This document shows positions 23,379 to 36,053 of a stretch of DNA of 64,000 bases, piece after piece (positions within the stretch are counted from its first letter, which is position 1; each line of letters starts with the position of its first letter). A program made the translations under genes and the position numbers. This DNA is from Quercus robur (lineage: Eukaryota > Streptophyta > Magnoliopsida > Fagales > Fagaceae): the NCBI RefSeq assembly GCF_932294415.1, contig NC_065541.1, positions 57,514,290 to 57,578,289 on the forward strand, read 5' to 3'. The notes beneath the pieces were generated by a model. It saw only the letters and a list, made by a program, of their open reading frames with translations. It did no database searches and was not told where the DNA came from.

Positions 23379-25616
23379 TGTTAGGGTACTTTTTTTTTTT
23401 TACACCTAGTTTTATTTGAGTACCACCTATTTATTTTCAAATACCACTAATAAGTTATTGGGTTTTCCCAAATATTTTTTGCTCAATTATTATGTTAATC
23501 ACAAATATTTCATATTTCATTATCTAAATTGGGTTATGATATAAACTATTATAAAAACTATTATAAAAAGCCCCAAAACTCATATTTTATCCAATTTTAT
23601 TATCATTATTTAGCTAAGCCCAAAACCGGCCCTATGAACCCAATACACCCATCTTATTCTATTTAAAGCCTAAGAATACTTCTGCTTGGCAATATTTGAA
23701 AAACCCATGATTCAAGTCTATGACAAAACAATTTTATCAATGGAATTTAAATTCATGATCAAAGCCCATGATTTAAACCCATGGCAATTTATTTATCCAA
23801 AACCCAATTCACATTAACAATATCAAAGCCCAATTCTCATTGGCAACATCGAAACTCAATTTTCATTGGCAACATCAAAGCCCAATTCTCATTGGCAATA
23901 TCAAAGCCCAGTTCTCGCTGGCAATATCAAAAGCCCAATTCCCATTGGCAATATCTAAAACCCAATTTTCATTGGCACTATTTTACCAAAAAGCCCAAGA
24001 TTATTAACGCGTGGCAAAGAAAAAATATCATGGTATAATTATTACTTAAATATTACTATGGCAAAAAACCATGGCAATCGCCTTATAAAAGCTCATTGGG
24101 AGTTATCCTAAAGATTATGTTCTCATATTATAAACCCATGAAATACATGGTCATCATTTGCATCACAACATCCATAAACACTCATGGTAAATATTCAAAC
24201 CCACAAGCTCATCATTTAAGTTATAATGCGATTATTAGAAAACATGAACATTATTTACAATATGGAATTCATCATAGTAAATGTCATTTACAAAGGTATT
24301 TTGAAACTTGTCCTATTGTTTCAAACATTACAACTAATTGCCCAAAGGCCCATTGCAAGTATCTATGAAAAACCCAAAAAATGTTTACTAATAAAAGTCC
24401 ATGAGGAATGAAAGCCCATGGCAAACATGTGTTGTTAATATCCATTTTGTAGGATGCACACAACCCAACCCAAAGGAACCAGCCCATGTGAGCAAGCCCA
24501 ATCCAAAAGACCCTAGCAAAAGGCAGAGGATTGAAAGTGGACAAACCAATCCTTGTTCATCCCTGACCAAAGTACAGCTATAAGAGAACCAAGTCTTTGA
24601 AGATGAACTAGGGGCTGTCTCATTAGCTTTCTGTCACCCTCTACCTGACGTGAACAGTGCTCGAGGGCTGTGATATCAGCTGAAGTCTAAAGGATGATGG
24701 GACTCCAACTTCTTCCTCAAGATTGTACTTCCAACGGAATGGGAGCTGAAACTATGTTATTCAAACCTGAACAAATTGATGCTATAAATGTCAAAAACGT
24801 TTAAGACATAATTCATATGCCAAGCCCATGAATCTTAAAGGGGAAAAATTGGAAACATGTGGTTTGGAGGGTATAAAGGGATCTCTAGCGAAACCCCCTG
24901 AAGTGGATTTAGAGTTTGACATCTAGCTTGGGGTGTTGAATTTTACTTATTGGGGTCTAAATCTCAGTTGCAGCATTAAGATTCATTCTTGATACACGCC
25001 TTAATCCCATTGGTTAAGCTCAGCCTTAGAAATCCTGGCATTGAATGCAAAGCACTCCAAAATCTCATCATGTGTCATATATTACCTAAAGAAGCAAGGC
25101 AGCCCCTAAAGTAAATCTCCTACTTCTGACCAAAAATCCCAGGAAGATTAACCTTGATTCGCTACCTCTGATTAGTCCTACATTTTTTGGATTCTTGTTA
25201 ATCAATACTTCTCTAAAGCTCCATTATAAAAAGATAAGCACCTCAGCCCACAAGGGGGGATAACTACTCCCTCTGAAACTTTTTGATTTGTTTGCCATTT
25301 TGCTTGTAATTCAACTCTCCTCAAGCCCACAACTCATTCCCCTTAACCCACACTCACCTAGCCTCCGACATTCCTTTCCTTTTTTGCATAATCACAGCCC
25401 ATAAATGCCTCCCAATTAGTCACAAACAGCCCACTATTCACTAAAGCTTTAACCTCAGTATTAATTCCATCCCACTCACTCAAAACAGCCCACATTACCT
25501 CATTCATGCCTTATGCACACATACTCACCAAAATCTTAGTTTAATACTTGCTGCACTGAGTTGAGATCTCTCTCTCCCTTCATACCATGCCAAATAACTC
25601 CTTTTTCACCACTATG
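23379..25616 (+). repeat. Segment A, forward copy (2.24 kb)
   Basis: Reverse-complement match to 26037-28602. Diagnostic pairs are AGTTATTGGGTTTTCCC against GGGAAAACCCAATAACT, and CCTGACGTGAACAGTGC against its reverse near 26983. Differences and small gaps are frequent; by eye roughly 85-90% identity. It includes a short tandem repeat (about 23800-23980) with the core AAGCCCAATTCTCATTGGCA. Confidence 0.85.
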
Positions 25617-26036
25617 TGTTGAGGGGAAAATTTTGATGTTCCCAAATAGAATATAGGATAGTCAAGCCAAAACTTGACGATGGGCCCTTGAAATAAAGCC
25701 CAAAGGCTTTCAGTATTGTGTAAATTCGCCCAAGCAAGAGATAGAGGCTGCATCTTAACAAGAAAACAACAATAAAACACAATAAACACATTACTGTTGT
25801 TAGTTTGTTATATTATTAGTCCTTTTATAGCATCATAGTTCAAATTAGTCTTCTAGCGGTACGATATTATTTCCAGTGGTAGGGTAATTCCAGGTTAATA
25901 AGTGTGTTTACATGGTAAAAATCATATGTTTTCCTTATTATTATTATTAAGTCAACATAAGGGAAAACTTCCATAGTATCCAAAACATTATGGCCTTCAT
26001 AATAATAATATTAAACAAGGATTAAAGGCTCCATAG
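25617..26036 (+). repeat. Segment B, forward copy (420 bp)
   Basis: Starts TGTTGAGGGGAAAATTTTG and ends near GGCTCCATAG. The inverted partner is 28603-29039. The best-conserved part is about 25617-25860. Confidence 0.8.
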
Positions 26037-28602
26037 TTACAAATAAAAGAGGAAAAATAGGATGGAATGAAGGAAGAAAAAGATTCCTAGCTTAGTGCAG
26101 TAAGTATTTAGCTAAGATTTTGGTGAGTGTGTACTTATAAGGCATGAATGAGATGAATGTGAGCTTTTTTTGAGTGAGATGGGATTATTGCTAAGATTAA
26201 GGCTTTTTGTGAGTGGTGGGCTGTTTATGACTAGTTGAGAGACATTTATGGACCATGATTGTGTGAAGGGGGGAAAAGAGTATCTGAGATTAGATGAGTG
26301 TGGGCTAAAGATGATGAGTGGTGAGCTTGAGGGAAGCTAAACCAAGAGCAAAATAGCAAACAAACCCAGAGTTTCAGAGAGGGTAGCTGTCCTTTTGTGA
26401 GCTAAGGTGTGTATGTTTTTATAATGGAGCTTTAAAGAAGCATTAATTAACAAGAATCCAAAAAAGGTATGACTAATCAGAGGTGGTGAATCAAGGTTAA
26501 TCTTCCTGCGATTTTTGGTTAGAAGTAGGAGATTTACTTTAGGGGCTGCCTTGCTTCTTTGGGTAATGATGAGATTTTAGAGTGTCTTGCATTAAATGCC
26601 AAGATTTCTGGGGCTGAACTTAATCAATGTGATTAAGGCATGTATCAAGAGTGAATTCTAATGCTGCAACTGAGATTCAGGCCCCTAAGAAGTAAGATTT
26701 AACACCCCAAGCTAGATGTCAAACTCTAAGTCCACTTTAGGGGGTTCCACTAGAGATCCATTATGCCCTCCAAATCACATGTTCCCAATTTTTCCCCTTT
26801 AGAATTCATGGGCTTGGCACATGAATCATGTCTTGAATGTTTTTAACATTTATAACATCAATTTGTTGAGTTTTGGATAATTTGGTTTCAGCTCCCCTTC
26901 CGCTGGAGATACAGTCTTGAGGAAGATAATGGAGTTCCATCATCCTTCAGACTTCAGCTGATATGATAGCTCTCGGGCACTGTTCACGTCAGGTAGAGGG
27001 TGGTAGAAAACTGATGAGACAGCCCCTAGTTCATCCTCAAAGGCTTGGTTTTCTTTTAGTTAGGGGTCTCTAGTTATTTTTTGGTTAGGGATGAACAAGG
27101 GCTGGTTGCCCACTTTCAGGCCTCTTGCTAGGGACCTTTTTGGGCTAGCACTTTGCTCCATTTCAACACTTTTAGTTGGACCACATGGCCCTTTCTTTGC
27201 TTGGGCTTGTTCCCTACTTCATGAGATTCTTGGGCCTACAAAATGGGCATTAAAGACATGCTTTGCCATGAGTATTTTACTCCTCATGGGTTTTAGTTGT
27301 TAGTAGAAATAAAATGAATTCATGAGCTTTAATAAATATTTATGATATATTTTAGGTATTAATTTCCATGGGCTTTAAATAATAACTTGTATAGTTTCTC
27401 ATAATTTTTGCCATGAATTACTTTGTAAATGATATTTTCTTTGGGGCTTTTTAAATAATGACCTCCAATATTTTTCTTGAGAATAATATTTAACATGGGT
27501 TTTAAATAAATATGGTAACAACCACTATAATGGAATAATATGATGTTCTCATGAGTTTCTCTAATGGATGTGTAGGATGAATAATTACCATGAGTTTTGA
27601 TAATAATATTATAAATGTTGTGGTGTAAGATAGATAGTGAACATGAGTTTATAATATGAAATAAATAAATGTCATAGGTCTAATAATCATAACTTTTCAT
27701 GAGCTTTTATAAGATGATCGCCATGGGTTTTGAGAGTAGATAATTCATAAACTTTGTGAGCTTGTAATATTATAGTAATAGGTTTAAGAATCTAAAGTAT
27801 TGTTCATTATTGGACTTTTAAGTGAAATAATTATAATATAGTATTTTGCCAAGTATAGATAACCTTGGACTTTCGATAAAATAGTGCCAAGTAGTTAGCA
27901 TGAGATTTTAATAGTGCCAACGTAAGTTGGGGTTTTGATATTGCCAATGAGAATTGAGTTTTGATATTGCCAATGAGAATTGGGTTTTAAATATTGCCAG
28001 CGAGATCTGGGTTTTGATATTGCCAATGAGAATTGGGTTTTGATGTTGCCAATAAGAATTGGGTTTTAAATATTACCAGCAAGAATTGGGTTTTGATATT
28101 GCCAATGAGAATTGGGTTTTGATATTACCAATGAAAATTGAGTTTTAAATATTGCCCGTAAGAACTGGGCTTTGATATTGTTAATGTGAATTGGGTTTTG
28201 GATAAATAAATTGCCATGAGTTTAAACCAGGGGCTTTGATTATGGATTTGAATTCTATTGATAAAATTGTTTTGCCATGGATTTGAATCATGAGCTTTTC
28301 AAATATTGCCAAACATAAGTATTATTGGGTTTAAATAGAATATGATGTGTGTATTGGGTTCATAGGGCCGGTTTTGGGCTTAGCTAAATAATGATATTAA
28401 AATTGGATAAAATATGAATTTTTGGGCTTTTTGTAATAATTCATATCATAACCCAATTTAAGCAATGAGATATGAAACATTTATTATTAAAATAATAATA
28501 GAGCAAAAAAAATTTGGGAAAACCCAATAACTTATTAGTGGTATTTGAAAATAAATAGGTGTTACTCAAATAAAATTAGGTGTAGAAAAAAGTACCCTAA
28601 CA
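26037..28602 (-). repeat. Segment A, inverted copy (2.57 kb)
   Basis: Inverted relative to 23379-25616. It ends AGTACCCTAACA, the mirror of the left terminus of the whole element. It carries the mirror of the short tandem array (about 27915-28200). Confidence 0.85.
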
Positions 28603-29039
28603 CTATGCAGCCACTAATATTTACTTATTGTTTTACTATGGGAGGCTATAACGTATTTGAGACTTTTTGGAATTTTTTCTTCATATTAATGTAATGATGG
28701 TTGAGTTTTGTAGACCTTATTGAACAAAATCCACAAGAATTTCTTGAAATTAATACTTTATTAAATTTATTTAGTAATTGAATATAAGTTACCCTACCCC
28801 TGGAGGACTAATTTGAACTATGATGCTGTAAAAGGACTAATAATATAACAAACTAACAACAGTAACATATTTATTGGGCTTTATTGTTGTCTTTTTGTTA
28901 GGGTGCAGTCTCTATCTCTTGCTTGGGTGGGTTTACACAACACCAAAAGCCTTTGGGCTTTATTTCAAGAGCCCATTGTCGAGTTTCGGCTTGGCTACCC
29001 CATATTCTATTTGGGAACATCAAAATTTTTCCCTCAACA
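28603..29039 (-). repeat. Segment B, inverted copy (437 bp)
   Basis: On the minus strand it starts TGTTGAGGGAAAAATTTTG and ends near GGCTGCATAG, matching segment B at 25617-26036. Confidence 0.8.
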
Positions 29040-29753
29040 CACATTAATTTTCTCTGACTTTCAATTCTTTCATTTTACCTTACATGAATTCTTATTATCA
29101 TTATCACTACCGTCATGACAATTGCCACCAATAGTATTTTCTATTTTTGCCATTGTGATTACCATCATTATCGCCTCACCACCAACATCACTGTTCCTAT
29201 ATCACCACATCATACAATTTTCAATGTCATTGCCACACTAGATTATTTGTAATGCTATTGTTACAACTATTACTGCTATTGCCACCATTACCTACCTCTA
29301 TCACGACCACCATCACCTCTCTACTGCCACTGCCATTGCCACCACTCTTACTATCACTGCATTGTCATCATTGCTACACCACTACCATAGTATTTTCTAT
29401 TTTTGAAAAAGATTTCTACAATTTTTTTTTTCTTCTTATCCATGCAAAATACAAATATATCATTTTATTATCTTTTATGTGTTTGATTAATATTTTTTAA
29501 AGGTGAACTATATTTTTCTTACTTCTATTGTAATGTGCTATATTTGCCTAATATACAGGTCATCAAAAAAAAAAAAAAAAAAAAAAAAAAAAGCCTAATA
29601 TACAACTAAATTGTATAAGTTTCAAAATTATTATTAAAATTTTTCATCTCTTAAGGAATAAAGAGATTATCAAGATAATCAAAACTTATCACAAAATTAC
29701 AATGTTATCTAAACCAAAATTAAGATGAAACCAAAAGAGTAAAAGATAGATTT
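29040..29753. other. Intergenic DNA with CAC/CAT-rich low-complexity stretch
   Basis: From about 29090 to 29395 the sequence is an irregular mix of CAC, CAT and GCCA triplets, a degenerate trinucleotide repeat. A poly-A run lies at 29566-29592. No gene seen. Confidence 0.6.
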
Positions 29754-30517
29754 TGTGGGAGGGGTGAGATCTGAGCACACAATAGGGCCCAAGGGATGGA
29801 AGGGCCCATCTACGCTTAGGTTCTAACCCAGCCCATGGATGAGAGTTCGAGGAGGAAGGACGAGGAGGCCAACTCCCCAAGGAGCCTAATGAGCAAGCCC
29901 ACCTCGAGAAGTGTTGAGCAAGCCACTTGAACCAAAGGACAGGATACTGAGGAAGACAGTAGAAACGTGCAGGTAAAGAAGAGGGGAAATATCCAAGTAA
30001 AGTAGTCATCATCTCCGCATTCAATGCACTGTACCAACTCAGCTGACCATATTAATGAAAGAATGACTCATGAACAGTAATCTTACAGCTTACAATACAC
30101 TTTACCACCTCTAGCAGAGCCTTGATGGGACAAGCATCCAAACTAAGGCTTTTGGCTGTACAAGTGGAAGACTCAAATGCAATTTGATGGACTATATAAG
30201 AAAAGGAAACCCCTCCAAATAGGGGGATGAAAAATTGAGAAGAGAACATAAAAACTGTGTAGAATCATCCTGTATTAAGGACTTGAAACTTTTTATAAAC
30301 GTTTGCTCCTCGGCCAAACCCGAGGTAGTATTATTTCTAGATTTAGTTCCTCTTTTTATCATTCATTCTACCCTTTCTCCATTAACTTGGCAATTGGACC
30401 ATAAAAGTGCATTAAAATTGACCTCGGAAGCCTACACTCTAACAAATTAATTGCAGTGAACCTTTTAAACCTAACTCCATTATTCTAAGTGGGCTTAGCC
30501 TTTTTTGGGTTTTTACA
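29754..30517. mobile_element. Probable solo LTR (about 764 bp)
   Basis: Starts TGTGGGAGGGG and ends TTTTTACA. Inside it has the same order as the LTRs at 15886 and 38540: a GATGGGACAAGCA phrase, then a TATA-like ACTATATAAG (30191), then GA-rich and CTCGG-rich text. The flanking 5-mers (GATTT and ACTTT) agree at only 3 of 5 bases, so the exact ends are less certain. Confidence 0.6.
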
Positions 30518-30801
30518 ACTTTATAATAATTTATTACTCAAAAAATTGGTGGGAATGTTCAAATTCATAGTCACGTAAATTGTGTTTTGATATAAACTCA
30601 AATTCTTATTTACAAAATAAAAAAACTAAGTATTAACCCAAACCAAAATTCAACTGAATCTGAGAGAGAGAGAGAGAGAGAGATAGAGAGAGAGAGAGGA
30701 CTTTGTGATGGGAAATTAAAAAATTAAAATACCAAAACAGATATTTAAAATAAAATAAAAACTCATCAACCTTAATTAGTTATAAAAAAGAACAAAAATC
30801 T

Positions 30802-30855
<54 letters not shown>

Positions 30856-31218
30856 TAGTTTTTGTGTAGGAAAAATATGGATTGAATGAGAGAAATAATA
30901 TCAAATTTATACATAATAAAAGGGAAAAAAGAAGAGTCAATATATAAGAAAGAGAAAATGATGAAAGAAGTGTAACCACCAAAAGAGGAACAAAATTAGA
31001 AAAAGAGAGAGTATTAACTTTTTTTTGTCGTGGACAACTTGGAAAGAATAGGGGAGAGAGAGATAGAAATGAAGTAAGAAGAAATTTATATGAAAATTAA
31101 GATGGAAGAGGAAGGGTGGAAGTAGATGAAATGTTGAACAAAGTAAAAATGTAGAATTTAAGAAGATATAAAGGAAAAAAAAAAATTAAAAATCTCTAAT
31201 GAGAATCAAATGAAAATT
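30518..31218. other. AT-rich DNA with GA microsatellites
   Basis: GA repeats at about 30662-30699 and 30804-30851. No coding region is supported. Confidence 0.65.
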
Positions 31219-31440
31219 TTAAAAAGATAGTGATTGGAGAGATGAGCTTATGGATGAGGCTTCAATGGTTGAGTAGTGGTGGGAAAGGTGTTCAAAGTTA
31301 GCAAGCTGGTGGATGAGCTTATGGATGTTAGGGATGTCCAATACAGTGGCGAGACAAATGCGTGTGAAGAGAGGGTGACCCGTTGGTGTTGGGTCTGGTA
31401 GTGCTGTGGTAGCTGGGGTTGGTGGTGCAGCTGCAGCCAT
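31219..31440 (-). pseudogene. Truncated NATA1-like acetyltransferase copy
   Basis: From ATG at 31440 the frame reads MAAAAPPTPATTALPD and follows the intact copies through [29 protein letters not shown] and the Ser-rich stretch. Homology then stops near residue 65 and the frame runs into unrelated AT-rich DNA. The GNAT core with its acetyl-CoA motif is absent, so it cannot be an enzyme. Upstream DNA (31441-31560) matches the upstream region of the copy at 47820-48527, including GGGAAAGTGAGAAAGTTG, so it derives from that lineage. Confidence 0.8.
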
Positions 31441-31559
31441 TTTGAGTGTTTTTTTTTTTTGGTTCATTCTTCTTGGTGTGGGAAAGTGAGAAAGTTGAGG
31501 TTTTTAGTTTCTGCACTTATACTTAATCTTTGAGAATCTAAAGTTATACTACTTGAGTT

Positions 31560-31680
31560 TAGTTTAAATGAAAACAGGAGGAAAGAAATTTCTCGAGTAA
31601 AAAATGGAAGAGTTTTTTCTAACTTGCACCATTGTTACCATCAGTCATTGTCATCATTGCTCACCACTGCCATCATTGTT
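31560..31680. other. Upstream DNA of the truncated copy
   Basis: AT-rich with some CATCATTG triplet text (31625-31680). No gene seen. Confidence 0.5.
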
Positions 31681-31895
31681 ATGAAATATTAGTGCCTTTT
31701 TCGTGCGAACCAAATGACAAAACATGTTTCGAGATATGGAATTAGCACCAGCTTCATACTTCATGAAATATCAGTGCATTTTCGTGAGAACCAAATGACA
31801 CAACATGTTTCAAGCACTGGAATTAGCACCAGCACCATGCTTACATATAATATTAGTACCTTTTCATGCGAACCAAATAACATGATATGTTTTCA
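31681..31895. repeat. Three-copy tandem repeat, about 80 bp
   Basis: The phrase GCGAACCAAATGACA with ACATGTTTC and GGAATTAGCACCAGC recurs three times between 31681 and 31895, with moderate divergence between copies. Confidence 0.75.
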
Positions 31896-32673
31896 AGAAC
31901 ATTTTTAGAGTTGCAAGCAATTATAGAAAAGCAAATGATTTTTTCCAAAAAAAAAAAGCTTTTCCACAAAGTTGAGAGATTTTTGAAGTTTCCAGGGGAT
32001 TCCCCTCCCCCTATAAAATAGATAATGATATTTCTTGTGAGTTACCTCAAATTGGGCTTTTGAGGGTAAAATTGCATTGGGTGCCCTGACCTTATTAAGC
32101 ACCTATTGTTAGCCTGCTCTACAATAGCCGATTCAAATGTTTTGCTGCGTGACAATGAATGTAACTATAGTTAAAATGTGTTGCTCTCGGAAATGTCTTC
32201 CTCCTCTTCCCAATGATTCCACGAAATCTAAAAGTAAGCCTCATCCAGACTACTGAAGATGGTTTTATTTTATTTGATACTATGAACGAATAGATGGAAA
32301 GAAAAATCCTCTCTTCCTCAATACGAAGTGATTTATCCCACTATTTTTAAAAGGAAAAGATCAGCCATGGAGGAGCGCTAGCCAATTTCAAAAGAAAAAT
32401 TTGAAACAACCAACCTAAACACACAAAACACCAGATATATTGTTTCACGCAACAAACACCAAAGACAGTAAATTTGAGGAACTAACTAAGGATAGCATTG
32501 AAATTCTTGTTAAAAACATCAGGAATCAGGTGAGTCACAAACAAAACCCACACCAGATACAGCTCATCTTTGTCATACATTCTAATCCACTTTTCAATTT
32601 CATTTCTTGAAATCTAAAAAAACTCACAAAGTACTAAAACCCCACAAAAAGAAAAACCCATTAATTAAATGAA
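31896..32673. other. Intergenic DNA downstream of the NATA1-like gene
   Basis: No gene seen. The part from about 32445 to 32673 is similar to 47580-47815 (shared phrase AGTAAATTTGAGGAAC), so the 3' flank of the acetyltransferase gene was copied together with the gene. Confidence 0.6.
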
Positions 32674-33393
<720 letters not shown>

Positions 33394-33436
33394 TTAATGT
33401 CGGTTTGGAAAGGGTTCTAGCTTTACGGTTCTACAG

Positions 33437-33452
33437 TTTCTATATATATATA
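33437..33452 (-). promoter_or_regulatory. TATA box region of the NATA1-like gene
   Basis: On the minus strand this reads TTATATATATATAG, about 60 bases upstream of the ATG, and is preceded by CACACGTT. ACGT cores like this are bound by bZIP/bHLH factors, but their use here is not shown. Confidence 0.45.
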
Positions 33453-33599
33453 ACGTGTGGCAGTTTGGGAGTAAAAAGAGATGAGATGAATGATGACACA
33501 GTCTGAATTTTAGGAGTTTGGTTGGGGTTGGACACGTGGGGTTTGAGCAAGATGTAAACATTACAGTGCTAAGATATATGAACAAGAATGCCATTTAAG

Positions 33600-34522
33600 A
33601 TTTAAGCCCAAATCTAAGGATTTGTTGTTTTTGGGCCTTATTATGGGAACTATATATAGCTTCTTGGGTTCAAGTCTCGCACCCAATACTTTTGAGACCA
33701 CCCTGAAATGATTTCTTTCTATAATTACCCATACACAATGTTAGGACAAAATTGAGGTGCTATTTTTTAAGTTTTCCTTTTAAAATTTAGCCTATAGATT
33801 TTTTTTATAGGATGGAAATGCATTTTTAATTAAATATAATCACATGACTGAATTTTAAGAGATGGATTTATATAACAGCAACTTAGTATTGTACCTAAGT
33901 TTTGCTCCAATGTTTTAGGACAGGAGGGCTTTCACTCATGGGTTCAAGGGGTCAAGGCAATGGAAAAGCATTCATCTTTGTCTGTGAACCATCTTTCGAG
34001 TCTTAGAATGAAGAAATGTGCGTTTTATTGTATGGTTTAAGGTTGTTTAATTCAATTGACTCCGCCGAGTTGCAGAAAAACTAGATCAACAAGCCCATTT
34101 ACCTTTTGGTCAAGGATCTAAGCACATTGAATGCAAGAGATACCCTATTCTATACTTTTCTGTATGAGAGAAACCTTCAAGCTAATACAAACTACACTGC
34201 TGTCAAAATCGATAACAATAACGTATCCTTTGAAATGATATCAACTGTTGGAAAGGATTCTTATTCATTAACTACAAGAAAACAACTGGTGTTTCATTAA
34301 AGTGTAAGACTCGTGTACATTGTCAATAGATACCCAAGCGGAAAATGCCATGCATAGAGCATTTGCGAATTGCGATTACTCTTAAAAATAAGAATAGGTA
34401 ACTTAATTTAACCCCAAAAAAAAAAGGAAAAAAAAATCTTTAACAAAACAAACAAGAGTTAGGTTCAACGAAAATTATTTATAACTTAGATATCTTATCT
34501 GTAATACTGTTGTATAATTCTT
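33600..34522. other. Intergenic DNA with MITE-like sequence
   Basis: Between about 33748 and 33898 the ends (GAGGTGCTATTTTTTAAG and the reversed TTAGGTACAATACTAAG) resemble the MITE at 21482-21609, including ATCACATGAC text; it is probably a diverged relative. Near 33660 GGGTTCAAGTCTCGCACCC resembles a tRNA B box, perhaps a SINE scrap. No gene supported. Confidence 0.45.
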
Positions 34523-34985
34523 TCACAGTATCCTTCCAGCTAAATCTTCAAGCATCAGATTCAAGGTCTCAACAGAACCATTCTTCACTTCCTTGTCACA
34601 AGCAGCTAGGTATTCTTCAAAAGTTCCCTGGTTCTCTAAACCATATGAGAAAATCTGCAAGCAGGTGTAGATTATTACACCTACTACAACATGCTACCAC
34701 CACCCCTTTCTCACATGATTTGAGACAAAATGTTTTCACAGACCTGGCAACTAAAGATCATGGCAAGACCACGCCTTATTGATGTTTACAAATTAGAGGT
34801 AGCAGAATACTTCACAGGAATCACAGCTGAACTTGCAATACTATTTATATCAGGAGAGAACTTCACTGAGTCTCAATCAGGCTTAAAACTGCCAGTTTCA
34901 TGACTTTCCAGATCCTCATCTGTTTTGTTTGTGTCCGAATCATTTGTTTTTTTTGTGTCTGAATTCCTTTTTACCATACTTGAAT
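34523..34985 (-). other. Two candidate exons of an unrecognised gene or relic
   Basis: Minus strand 34654-34523 follows a good splice acceptor (CCTGCTTGCAG) and encodes 43 residues ending in a stop (starting IFSYGLENQGTFEEYLAACD, ending LEDLAGRIL). It looks like a real terminal exon, with acidic helical sequence. A second stretch, 34985-34873, after another AG, encodes a charged tail ending HETGSFKPD and a stop. Having two stops means alternative ends, separate genes or relics. I found no convincing upstream exons before the PPR gene. Family not recognised. Confidence 0.3.
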
Positions 34986-36053
34986 CTGCTAAACGAAGCA
35001 TTTACAGAAGGAAGAGATTGCCAAAGGGGTTCTGCCACCAATAAAGGTAAAGCCACACACACACACACACATACAGACATGACTACGATCTCAAGCAAAT
35101 ATATATAATCTAATTCAATCAGGAAAATAAGTAACTTTGCAAGATATTCATCTAAAACGCATAAATGAAACAAGGAAACTTAGCTGTACTAGCAATGACA
35201 GAAAGAAGCTCTAGTACAGACGGACAGAGTATTCTGGTCAATATAAGGACTTTCAACATTCCTGAAGTGCTCAACTCTACTATATTTTCCTATTAAAAAA
35301 AAAAAAAAAAAACCCTTGATTATATTTTCTATAATCGTTTTGGCCTCCTAGGCTTCAAACAACCTTGGTCACCATTCTAGTAAATGTTTCGTTAATGCAG
35401 CGGTCAAATGAGTAGTGTGAACTTACTACATGAGCATAGGTCAACACATAGCTAGTGTCATTGATGTCAAGTAAAAAGTTTCATTGGCATGGGGGTGACA
35501 TGAAACCTGAGAACAACATCCATAATTCATCCACTTCACCAAAAGTTCAAGCAGCAATTGAGTTTATACTGTGCACTGCTAATAATTAATTTTTAAAAAA
35601 AAGTATACACGGATTAAAAATATGGATTTGAACTACCACATGTTATAAAATTTGTATTTTCTGAATACACAGAGAATCCCATGACCATTAGATACCGGAA
35701 AAAATTTTAAAGAGGAATATGAATCAACCTGTAAGTTGGGGACATAAGCTCAGGTTAGTCTTCTAGTGCTCAACTCAATCATGATCCTTTTGTGGATTCA
35801 GGCTCTTTTCTCCTGATGCTGTCCAGTGAATGATCTTGAATGCATTGTACAGTAGTAGTGTTGTTTTTCCTTTAAAATATCAAAATTATCTGATGCAAAA
35901 CATTGCCACTTTGTTTGGCACACAAACCAAAACAAAACTGTTAATACTCTTTGATACAATCTTAGTTTGCCTTCTTTCCCGCCTATCCCAGGGAAAATTA
36001 AAGAATTTCCTATTGGCATAGTTCCATGCTAGATTTTCAGCACAACCCCAATG
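34986..36053. other. Intergenic DNA downstream of the PPR gene
   Basis: Holds a short AC repeat (35056-35070) and a poly-A run (35295-35312). The part next to 36053 is probably the 3' UTR of the PPR gene. No further coding support. Confidence 0.5.

Larger units (their letters stand above)
23379..29039. mobile_element. Composite LTR-like element with interleaved inverted repeats
   Basis: The unit starts TGTTAGGGTAC and ends CCCTCAACA, with perfect 5-bp duplications CACAT at 23374-23378 and 29040-29044, so it went in as one piece. Inside, segment A (23379-25616) recurs inverted at 26037-28602, and segment B (25617-26036) recurs inverted at 28603-29039. Both A and B begin TGTT followed by a G-rich stretch. 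TATA-like signals (GGGTATAAAGGG near 24869) suggest LTR-derived sequence. No coding genes are visible. I cannot place it in a known family; it may be a rearranged LTR element or a foldback-type element. Confidence 0.65.

Noticed and set aside
23379-28602. DNA transposon bounded by the two mirrored TGTTAGGG ends alone
   Set aside because: Flanks of these two ends show no matching duplication of any usual length, whereas extending to 29039 gives a perfect 5-bp match.
29252-29500. Leu/Pro-rich plus-strand frame
   Set aside because: It translates a degenerate trinucleotide stretch and has no protein family features.
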